Shown here: piece after piece, positions 25,701-37,700 of the stretch
Layout of the letters: every line of letters starts with the position of its first letter
How positions within the stretch are numbered: position 1 is the first letter of the stretch
Origin: Clavelina lepadiformis
Taxonomy: Eukaryota; Chordata; Ascidiacea; Aplousobranchia; Clavelinidae
DNA length: 64,000 bases
Assembly (NCBI RefSeq): GCF_947623445.1
Contig: NC_135241.1
Location: 20,276,501 to 20,340,500 of the forward strand
Reading direction: 5' to 3'
The notes under the pieces: model-generated
What the model saw: the letters and a program-made list of their open reading frames with translations, nothing else
Database searches by the model: none
What the model was told of the DNA's origin: nothing
Made by a program: the position numbers and the translations under genes

Positions 25701-28700
25701 TGGCCGCTGTAATTGAATAAGGAACGATCTTGGAGGTGCGGAAAGTTTACACAAGCGGATTAGTGACATAACAAATGCCTGTATATACATCAACCACAAA
25801 CTGATTCGGTTCGTCTTATATTTAAACGTAATCGAATTCCCAAAGGTATACGGCCAGCTAACTCAATTCCAAACTAAGTGTATGATAAAGATACATGACT
25901 AACATTGCAAGCTTTTCGAAGCGTGACAATTCCAACCTGCAGGCTGAGTGCATAATAATCAAACTGTACAAGCAAATCATAATGTTGTTCATGTTCTTTT
26001 CAGAGAATACTATAAACAACAAATCGTCGACACATGTTTCTTTGTCCTGCGACTGGCACACCCATGTTGTGGACTAGAGATGGGTCGTCGTTGTTTATTG
26101 TTATTGACTTGTTAAACAATTAAGTGGAGAATTCCGATCATTTTTATTTGATATTTACGAGCGATGGATGAGTCAGACGGTGATATGCTTATCGATGGCG
26201 TGACATAGACCGCTCGTTTGGTACAGGAGCGTGTAGCAGCGCAACGAAGAAAGTAGAAAAAAACCGGAATAATTCCGACTGTCTTGAACAATCAGGACTT
26301 GATAACGACTCGAGATTGACTTTCGAAAGAATAAATGCACCTGGAGCTACAAGGTTTGAGATTATTCAGCCTGTCAGATGTAGCTTGAATGACTGGTTTA
26401 TGAGAACTGTCATCGTCAGCCTTACGATTAAACGACAGCGTTTACTGGACGTGACATATTGCGCCGTTAAGTGCATTTGTTGAGACAGGGATAGCAACAG
26501 ACAACAGATACGGATCAAGTGCAGATATGAGCTTTATAAACGAGCTAAAGGTGCAATTGGGTGGGATGAAATATCGTTTCTAAAGTAGATAAGGCGCCCG
26601 CCGTTCGATCATCCAGTGGGGGGATAAAATATCTGAAGCGCATTCAAGTGTGACCTTCTTGCGTGACTTGATTGATGCTCGACGTGAAAATGAAATAAAC
26701 CAACCCCGCTCAGGTTAGAAAAAAGAAGATTTCCTTTTTTGATAACTTAATTGGAAAGAGAAAAGAACTTAAAACTCAGTTGTTACCACCGCGCCTTAAA
26801 AAAATGTAATTTCGACGAAGACGAATCAGTAGTCAGTAAACCAGCAATTACTTAGGTTTACTTACGTAGAACGCCAGCAAAAAGTTATTATTTCTCACGA
26901 TAGAATATCAACTCAGCCGAAGCTAAATTACTGACCTCAAGACTACGTGATGAGTGGAACGTGTTGCATGAAATTTAGACAGATTAGTGACCAGATAACG
27001 TCCACGTAAATAATGCAAATACAGCGACTCGCTAATAGTGATAAGAAATCTACAACTTATGCTTTAAATATGGCGACTAGCAAGTTTAATTTGGTTTGTA
27101 TGCTTCGTGTTTAGGTGAAATCGTTACGGTACAACCGGCGATTGGTGCAAAAGGTGTATGTATGTAAATAGAAAATAGGTATTATTGTTCTGCTGTTATG
27201 GATCAGTATACGGTAACGGGGAGTGAAATAATGACTATGTTAGAAGCTCATATGGAACTAGCAACGGCTGAGCATGTCAGTATCCTGCTCCTGTGCATTT
27301 GCGGGATGGTGCTCAACATCGGGATGTTGGTCATCTTCTTCACGAAAAAACAGGTAGGGAGACAGCTTCATGTGGAAGAAATATTAACGCAAATATCCAC
27401 CGGATTTATCGATTGTACCCACGGCAACAAACTGCCCATACGCGGGTAAATTGGCAACGCTTTTTCGCTCCTTAACTATTTTATGGCGCGACAGATAGTT
27501 AATGCATTTGATTTTATAGTATTCAGAAGCATTGGACTGAATATTGGACGTTTTATATAAACCAAGAGTCCTGGAGCGTCGAATGGTATTGATTCGTCAG
27601 CCACATAAATAAACTTGAGTTTGCGTGATTTCTTCTTGCGGTTTTAGCCACGTTAAGTCGTGGCATAAACGATCACAACAATGGCCGTCCATTAGCGCAT
27701 TAAGACATGGCAAAGACAGCTCTAGCAAAGATTACTCATCCTACTGGTTTTTAAACACGGCAAAAATAAGGCTGAAATCGTATGAAAATATTTAAATTAA
27801 CAAGAAAACAATCCCGCAAGTTTTTTAGGCTTTGGTGATGCCGACGCGTGAGCGAAAGCGGCAAAATAAAAAAAATAGAAAAATTTAAGCTATTATCATG
27901 GATGTTTATGTACGTTACTACTCGGATTTAATTTCATGAGCACTCGGTAAAACGACAGACACGCTTTTGAAAACGTCTAAATGCGGTTTTTGACCATTAA
28001 TCGCTTCAGAAATAGACGAAAATGTTGAATGCCGCAATGGAACCGCATGCAACGAAGCATTTGCACGCGCTCCTAATTAAAATCACCTCGCAAACTATTT
28101 CAAAAAACGGCATCGGCGAAATTAATATGTAAATTATGGGAACAGAGTGTCGGCGGATAAAACTGTAAATATTGGGTAAAGTCATGTGTTTTCATGAAAA
28201 GGACTAAATCAAAACATGGATGTGAAACATCATTTCAACAGGTTACAATCCTTATGTTAGAGCTAAACTGACAATTGGATTTATACTTAAGAAGTTACAT
28301 CAGACCTCTGTTGCAAGTCTGAATCAGAATCTTATGCCATGCTGCGATTTTTTTTCAGGTTCGTGGCTCGATTTACACGACTTACATGATCCAGATAGCT
28401 ATCACGGATCTCCTGGTTTGTTTGGTGTGGCTCATCATATCATCAGTTTACTTGGACGACCTTCCCAACAAAGCAGAGATCCCCGACCCTACCGGTAAGA
28501 ATGCGGAAATGTGTTGCAGTGTGTGCTTATTGGTTGAGAACAAGCGACTGTTTGTAATTACTGTGACTGCGAGCATACGAAACGTTTACAAGGGAATTTT
28601 TCGAGCAACATATCGCCATTTTTTTATAATCTAAAATAACTGGAGTAAAATTACGTTATCAGCGCGACCTGAACCGAAGTACTTATCAATAAAGGTTAAA

Positions 28701-31700
28701 CGAGCTTCAGTTGGTTAAACTGATTGCAGTTCTCAGGGCGAAGCATATCTAATCGAACTACGCATGTAACACGCATGAAAAAGTTTCTCACCAAGATAAT
28801 TAAATAGTTGAACTTGGATTTTCTCAAGATTATCCACTTCGATTTTTGCGTCGATCTGCGCAACCCCTCAGGGCAACTCCTGCACTTGACAAGTGTATCA
28901 GCGCGTTGGAATTTGAGCGGGGCATTTAAGGAGAAGTTGTTACAGTTTGTGGCTATATGCGGCGCTACGGCGATCTTAAATGTGATTGTAAATACAACAG
29001 CAAAGGCCTCACGACCGACTAAAGATTTCACGATTTGTTTACAATGCCTGACACTTGATTTTGTGAAGTCACCACCATTTTGAAAATTAAAAACCGTTGA
29101 GGTTTGGTTGGTGCAGCTCTCTGGTGGAAAAGGAAGCAGAAACGCAATAAAAAATCGGGTCAAGATGAGGGTTACGCACCCTTATACAATGATTAGAGGT
29201 CATACTGCGCTGGAATATGACGCCCCTATTCTAAAATTAAACCCACGACACCTGCAGATTAAAGCAAGCGTAAGAAGCCAATAAAACCTGGATAGCCACA
29301 GTTTCTACCTTAAAATAAGAAGCAAACTTCGCTTGACACTTTCATTAAAATTGCTGCAACGAAAGTTTTGATTATGATTAAAACTTCAAACAAAACAAAG
29401 CTGGCGTTAATACCGGAGTATTAGGAGGTTACCGGGAGCATTCTTGGCAAATTCTTGTATTGTATCTTATATCAACATCAACAGGCAAACGAGAAAAGCG
29501 CAAAACATATTTTCTACATTCCCTACCATTTTGGTACCTCAAACAACCTGTTTATTGGAGCAGAAACTGAGAACTGTACTATGATGTCATAATGGGCAAT
29601 TATCGGCTCATTTTACGAGTCCAACCTTGAATAAAGTTTCCACGGAACTATTCGCCGCAAGTCAAAGTCAAAGTTTCACAAAGTCAAAAAACAATGAGTT
29701 TCAGTTGTAATAAAAACGCGGTTTTTGTTATTTTTAGGTTCCCAAATTGTCGAATCGGTAGAAGATGTTGAGAAAAACTTACTGCTGCATCGGTTCACGT
29801 TGGCCGTCTACTACTTCCACTACTACAACAATATTTTTCTTCTGGCAACCATGAGCGTTGAGAGATGTGTGGCCGTGTGGAAATCGCTGCGTTGTCAGCG
29901 ATACCAGTTCAACGTAAGATAATTTTGTGATTGCTGTGATTTGGCCAGATTTGATTTTTTCAACAGTACATTGATTTATTTTACATCGAGTATAAGAAGT
30001 GTGATATCATAGAAAACTGGATATTTTTAGGATCAAGATTGTTTGAAAAATTGTTTAAATATGCCAAGCACTTTCTACCATATCTCTAGAATGTAACGTT
30101 TTTGTATTGAACAGTGTATATGCGAAGCGCTGTTACAAATTTTGTATGAGGTATTTAGTAAGGAATTTTATCTTTAAGTATTTTGTATCGTTTTCAGCGA
30201 AAGTTCATCTACGGAGTTAGTGTCGCGATGTGGCTGATAGCGTTTTCCTGCGCACTTCCCAGCTTCATCAATCCGGACCTGATCACTCAGCATGAGCAGA
30301 CTCACCTACTACTCGATCAGAGCATGTAAGGAATCTTTTGTCTGCCATTATTCGTCAATGTTTTCGGCCGACCGAAGATAAATACCAACCTGTCAGTGGA
30401 CACCGATAATCCCTGTCTCTCGCAAGGGTCTTGCCATTTGCAGAAAAAACAGTTATGACAGGTTGTCTGCGTGAGGTTTTGAAACGAGTGTGCCGCTTCA
30501 AAATGATAGAATCAGCAAAATGCTTCCTGATTACTCAAACAATTGCTATTGTTTCATTACAGGCCAGAGGACACCTTCAAAATGCTTAAGTGCGCCGAAC
30601 CCCTGGAACACGCTATCTACCATAACCAGACCTACGTGAGCGACTACAACAAAGTTTCGGTGAAGGACTGCATTAACATGATAATGGACTATAGCTACAG
30701 CTACTACGCCAGTCTAGGACAGTACCCGACAAATGTGGACAGCTATGAGGACGGAATAGATTACGAGCCGGAAGAGGAAGAACAGGTCGACGGGATCGTC
30801 TACTATCTTTCGGCTGACGACGAAAACCAGACGACTCCAGCTGTAAAACGTGAAACTTACGGCGAACTGTTTAAGATAGTCCTCGAGCTTATCACGGCCA
30901 AAACAAAAGACAACGATTTAAACGGAGTCTGTGATCCAGGCTTGTCAAGAGCGGCCAAAATCTACTACTTGGTCGTCAACTTGTCCATCGGATTTTTCCT
31001 GCCGTTCTTGGCGATTGTGATTAGCTACCTAGCCATCGCCTACATGATCGGAAAACGAGCTCGACAGCGATTGGAGAGCGACAACACCGACGATACGATC
31101 GAGGAAGCGCCGATCGGGCGCCGGATGTCCGACTTCATACGGCACTTCACTCCCGGCAAAAGCACTAGGTTCAAAGCGGCGAACGAACAGTACTCCAGGG
31201 ATTCCCCGAATCTGCCGCCGAGGCTTCGTAAGGCGAAATCGCGACACCGAACGATGGAAGGATGTAGTTGTGACGTCATACACGATAACAACAATTCGGG
31301 TGAGAACGGAATAGAAGCAAAGAAAAAATTCCCGACGACGTTAATAACGGTACAACAGGCAAGCCCCGAGCACCGCGGGCAAGGTAGCCCGGGTCCGCAC
31401 AGCCTTAGGGCGGGAGCTCGCGAGAGACGGCCGCGTTTGTCTTCCTTCTCAACCGTTGAAATGCGAAGAACCAGCGGCGGATCGGCGAGTTCGGCGGAGA
31501 GCTTTCCAACGGAACAAACTTCACTTCAGACGAGTCCTGGAGTCCGACTCTCAGCCCCGAACTTTTTAAGTCCGGACAAGGTAACCCGGGTTAAATAAAA
31601 ATTAATTGTAACGGCGTGCTACATATCCGGTATTAGTATTGTAATCCAGTAGAAAAACGATTTAGCGGATCGACATCAAGTTAACGCTAAGAGCAATTAT

Positions 31701-34700
31701 GTGCAGACCTTGATACAACGCGCGTGTTCGGCGGATAGCGGCACAAGTGGTCATTATTACAACTTGCAGCCGAACACTAGAAGGTGGTCAAGCGAAGTAT
31801 TTCGAAGCAGTACGATTGTAACTGATGATGGAAGGTACCACCAGCGTGGAAGTAAAGGTAATTCGGAAATAGGATAAATATTTATCAACAATTAAAGCAA
31901 TAATTATCATGAATCGGCAAACAGATCATTCATTATAGTGGAAAACGGAGCAAAATGTACAACTGATAACGTACGCTATTATTATTTTACTGACAAATGG
32001 CTGTCTGTTTAAGCAGACGTGGAATCGTGTTTTTCAAACCACGAAGACAAACCTTCATCGCCAGCTAGTGTCGAAAATAAAGCAAACGAATCGACGCAAG
32101 AGTTGCTACACAGCAGCCACGCCAGACTCTACAAGTCCAAACGGCAATACAGCAGACAATATTCGGGTCAATCTAACTGCAGAAACCGGGCCTATTCGGC
32201 GGCCTCAAGGGCAAGCGGAGGTGAGTGAAGACCGATTTGGACAAGCAGGTGTATAAGTATAAAACAGGATGCAAGCAAAACACGCAGTAAATACTGGGTC
32301 TAACAATAGCATACTTATAGATAACGGGTTAATGCTAAACTAGTTAAAGAACATAGTGATACTTCCTAGCGACACGGTAAATATTGTAACCTTGTCAATG
32401 ATCGACGATGTGTTCATTAAAAATCTTTAACGACCGTTGTACAGGCGGCGGAACTCTCCGCAAGACGAGCTTACACAAGAATGCCGAACGAAATATGCGA
32501 GTGTCACGTACCGTAGTTGCGTATGTCGTAGCTTTCTCAATCTGCTGGCTGCCACAGAGAATCGCCAAACTTATCTACGTAACGGAGGTATGCTGCTACA
32601 CGGAGTGCATGTTTTACGCGCAAGATTTTACGCTATTCTTAACAACTACTACGTTTAAAAACGTCCAGATTTTTATCCGTTGTAAAATTTTCATGTTTTG
32701 TTCAGGGTTTGATGGGAATGCCGGGTTACCACTGCCATCTAGTGATGAATGTCACCCGCGTTATCAGCTTCTTTAGCGTTCTTCTTAATCCGATCGTTTA
32801 CGCGGTAACACAACGAGCAGTGCGTCACTTCGTACGTCACACCGTATGCAGACTATGCAAATGCTTGTGCCCGAGCAATATACGTCAAAAGCTGATGACG
32901 TCACCAAGGACAAACGGGGTGCAACATCAAAATGGCTTGAATGGAAACGAAAACGCCAATTTTTCGAATATCGTCATCAATAATGTTACCAGCGATGGAC
33001 AGTCGCGACGCGAGCGACACGAGCGCAACAGGGAGATGCGATCGCGTCTAGTGCACAAGCTCGGGCGGAGAAACATGACGCGGTCATTCACCGGGAGCGG
33101 ATTATCCAATCACGCGGACAAACATAGCGATGGAACCATAGACGAAGAGCATGACGAAGACAAGGCTTTAAACTTAAAGGGTCAAAGTTTATCAAACTCC
33201 ACCTCTAAAAGTCATAGTTCGAGCAACTCGTTTAAACCAGCCACGGGCGGATGGGAGGACTGGAAGGAATTGATTGACATGGCGGCGGTTAAAACCCAAC
33301 AAACTCAACCCCTGGTGGGGACTGTGGGTGAGTCGGTGATATGAAATCTCGTGTTCAGTATGGGCCTAGAATCTCCACCCCCAATTGTCTAAAACCAACA
33401 GGCCTTAGTACGAAGAGGATGTCAAGTGGAGCAGGACGAGAAACATTCCACAGCTGCCCACCAAAACAGCAACATTCTTTGTTCTTCGCTCGATACGAGT
33501 TCCATAGCAAATTTTAACATGAAGTTGTAACTTTCACTAACTGGTGTTACGTGTTCGATGTTGCCATTGTTGCGATTGGTTGTAAAATGGTACGTAATCG
33601 TTTAATTCCTTGCGTTTCTTTTATCTGCAATAGCTGATACAAAGGATACCTCTTATTACTGTACGTTCTAGTTTCTGAACGAACATTGATGGAGCAATGG
33701 TCCAGCTACCTTGTTGTTTCGCTTATTTCTTATTAATGAAAAGGTTCCAGATGTATATGTTTTGTTTTTGTTTTTTTTTTGTACCTTGTCGTCTAATAAA
33801 ATGCAACATACATAGCAATGTGTGAAAACGAGTGAGGTCGCTTCCCACGACAGCGGTTGCTTAGTTGACTAGGCGCAACGACAGGAAGTCGGTAAAATAA
33901 GGGTTGTTGGGGACGTTGACTTACAGCACGAGCACGACAGTGACACAAGCCGAGGTTCAATCGTGACTGACTTGTAGCGTTATGAAGAACTCGCGGGACC
34001 TTAGAGTTATAGTCGGTCTGGAGAGTGATGGAATTAAAAACGCAAGCCCGTACGAAACACGTAAATGAATGTGCTTCCACACATTTTACTTCAGATCAGG
34101 AACCGAAAACTATTCAAATCACTGAAACAGGACTAATTTCCGGGTATGGCTGTGACACGTCCGCAGCCAAAAAAGAAACTAAATGGTTTAGATTGAGGCA
34201 AAGCCGTATGACTTATATATATGGGTTTAAAACATACCTGTTTCGACGCATTTTGCTTGGGCTTCGACGTTTTCTCTTCAGTCTTTTTGTCGGTCTGACT
34301 TAGCCGCTGTAGATATAATTCCCAAATTAATAAAATAAGCTTTTCATAGCATAACAAAATACCACAGAATCGAAATTGTTATTGTGTGAATCTATGTATG
34401 GCAGTGGTAACAAGTTCCACGGCACAAATGACTGGAAAGTCTATCAACATGTTTGCTAGGCGGCTAAAGACACTTCTTAATGTGAAATAGATCAAACGAC
34501 AGTAACATCTAAAATAGAAGTTTATCCAAATAATTGTTAAGTGGGTGGAAAAAAACTAAGAAACCACAACTAGTTAAACCATACCAACACGTTTCACTGT
34601 TTGAAAGTTATGGGCATAAATCAGTAACTGAACGCAGTGTCACCCTTTCAGTCTTGTCTTGTTTCTTTCCCTTCTTCCCGTTCGTAGACTTTCCGTTCTT

Positions 34701-37700
34701 AGTTGAATCCACATTATTTTCAGGCTCGGAAACACCTGTTTGAAGTGCAACAAATTAATGTAATATTTCCAAATAAAATATTTCAATTATGATAAATAGA
34801 CTGAGCATAGGATGAGTAGCAAGTATGATTAGAAAAAAAAACATCAATCACTTTTCACTGATTCGTCTTCTGAAACAGAAGCAGGTTGTTGCTGCTGAAA
34901 AACAAAAAACAAATTTATTTCAACATGAGTAACTGTCCCTTATAAACAAAATATTTTTTATCATGCTATAACAAGGACCGCCTGGTAATGGCAAGAGAAC
35001 CGCGTGTGACTATTGGGCCAGTTTTTTGTGGCTTTTCCTCAAATAAACGCGATTCTTGTTTAAAAAAAAACGTGTTTAAAGACACTGTATTTAAACGAAA
35101 AAGTTTTTAATTTTATAACTGAAACAGATTGTGAAATTTAGAATACTTAGTTGACTTAAATATGCATGCTAAAAATATCTAATGTCCCTGTTGTATATGA
35201 AACGTATTGTTGAATTACAATTACTTAGAAGTTAAATACGCGTGACGTAATGCTAATATCCTACCGACTTTTAGTTTGAATAAAAATCATATTAAATGAG
35301 CAATACCGCATTTACGCTTGAAATGTACAAAGCAACACAATTCAACAGTACAGTAACCTCTGTTTAAAAAGCTCCATTTAGAACTTAAATTGAAGACAAA
35401 AATAAATTGAGTTATGAAATAGTCATTTAAGAATACAAACAACTTACATCTAGTTTAAAATCAAGTCTAACAGAGAAAATCTATTGCATTAAATTCCTCA
35501 AAAAAAAAAAGAAATTTTACGAAATTACCTCTGATTTCTTCTTTTTTCCCTTTTTAGATTTTTTTGCTTTCTTCGTTACAGGAGCTAGAGGAATCTTCTG
35601 CGTATCATCTGGAATTTCCCCGCGCTTCAGTTGTTCTGCAAAAAGCACAACGATTATAACAGAATACCTGAGATAAAATTTGTCTAACTACAAAAATAAA
35701 GTTTAGCTAAAAACAATAATCTTTTAACCAAACGTACAACCCTTTCTGAAATGTCTTCTTTTTCGGCTAAATCAATTGCAAAAACAACACAGCATCTTGA
35801 TTTCATAACAAATTGCACTTTTCCTATAATTTGGCAAAAACAGCGATATTTCTGACGTCATATACCAAGCTTTTGCTTTTGTCTTTTCAAATCCTGTTTC
35901 TCAGAGGAATCAAAGCACATTTCAAGTCCAACTGCATTCACGTCAATGGCCACATCAATTTGATTGTCTCCTCTCAGAGCTTCAGCGTGCCGATAATATG
36001 CCTTGCCCCACCATGGGTTAAGCGCGATTGCCCTATAACCATCACTTATCGCAAACCTATGAACAAAATAAGATGGTAAAGATTAAGGTAAGGGATAAAG
36101 TATGGAGAAAATATACTATCGTTCAAATGCTGGAGGACATATGAAGGGAGCAGAAAACCTAAGTGAAATGTGGAATGCATTACGATTCATTAGAACGATG
36201 ACCTCTCGCTTAGGTATGCCTCGTTTAAGTTCACATTCCGGAATATACAAATGAATAATGGATTAGTCAATAATTTTGATTCATGTTTCTAAGCAATTTA
36301 TTTATAATCAAGACCAAAACAGATCAAACGGTATTCAAAAGAGATTATAAAACTGTGTTTCAGTTCCATACCATTACCATGTCATAAATTTTTTTGTATA
36401 GGTAGCTTAATACAATTGGTTTATGACAATACAATATATATATATATACATATAACATATTTGTAAAAGCAGTTGCAGAGCAAACCATCATGCCAACATT
36501 TTGCTAAGTATGCACCTTACCAAAGTACCACCTTACCTTACCAGTATGCTTTTAAAGACAAAAGCATCTCAAGAATAAGCAGAAATGGTTGAAGAGAAAC
36601 TTTTGCATGTTTATTTATAAGGTAACAAATAAAGTCCATAACTAAATTCAGGGTCACAGGCTTGTTTTTTGATAGCCAGCTCTTTATTGTTTGGTGAAAT
36701 AGATTACATAATATGCTAATGGTGTAGTAAGTGTACTTTCTAACGAGCCCTAAAAATCCACGCAGTATGCCAGTATTTGGTATGAACACCCTACATCAAA
36801 CACCGCTCAATTTTTAAAGTATACACTGGCTGTAAGCACATGTCATATTCAATTATCGAAATGCTATCAAGAAAATTTCAAAACAATTCCTCAGTCACTG
36901 GGGAAAAACGAACTGCTGCAAATATAAACAACGATTGTATATAAGTTTGTTTTAACAATGGGACAATATTAATACAATTAACATTACAACGGCCAAATAC
37001 TTAAGCTTACATCCAATTCCACAACAATTATAAAAATGAAAAACTCGCCAATAAATGACAAGTTTTTCTGCAGTACTGGCAAGGTTGAAACGCAGTAAAC
37101 TTTGCATAACTTATATCAGCCTTCACACAAACACACGTGAAATTGTCAACCAATTTCAGCAGCAAGTGGACTACGTCACTGCTATTAAAACCAAACTTGT
37201 CAAAACCACAAAGTTGTGATCAATGCCACACGTTGAACATACGTGGAGAAATGTTAGGTGTGAGAAAGGCAATCATACATTACTGTGTGTAAGAAAATGT
37301 TTTATTCCAGTCTTTCTGTGCACTAGCAAAATTTGTTATGTAGAATAAAGAAATTTACCCACAGGGAATTGAAAAATGCTGTGATTAGCCACCTTAGATT
37401 TAAGTCAGGTATTTTAGTGGGAGCATACTGTGTATTAGCATCCAGTTTAGTTTTTAGTTACCTGTCTTGCCTCTGCTCTTACTTAATTGCATTGTTTGTG
37501 GAGTTTTTTGTTCCTCAAGTGAAAAACAAATTTACGAATTACTTTTGTGAAATGCAAAGTGCGCTTAACTCTGTATACAACGTGTTCTACTAAGTTAATT
37601 ACCTCAAGCTTGTAGCTGAGTTCATCATGTCTGCTGCTACAATAATCTTACATTTGAGTAATTGAGTTTATATACTTAGTAAGTAAAATTCTGTTATAAG

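Noticed and set aside
28696..29163. 155-codon frame on the minus strand in the receptor intron
   Set aside because: No domain, overlaps an open frame on the other strand, and does not match TTC3 order; treated as chance.
33793..34080. 95-codon minus-strand frame between the receptor and TTC3 exon 12
   Set aside because: Considered as an extra TTC3 exon, but no proper donor/acceptor pair keeps frame and no similarity to TTC3.
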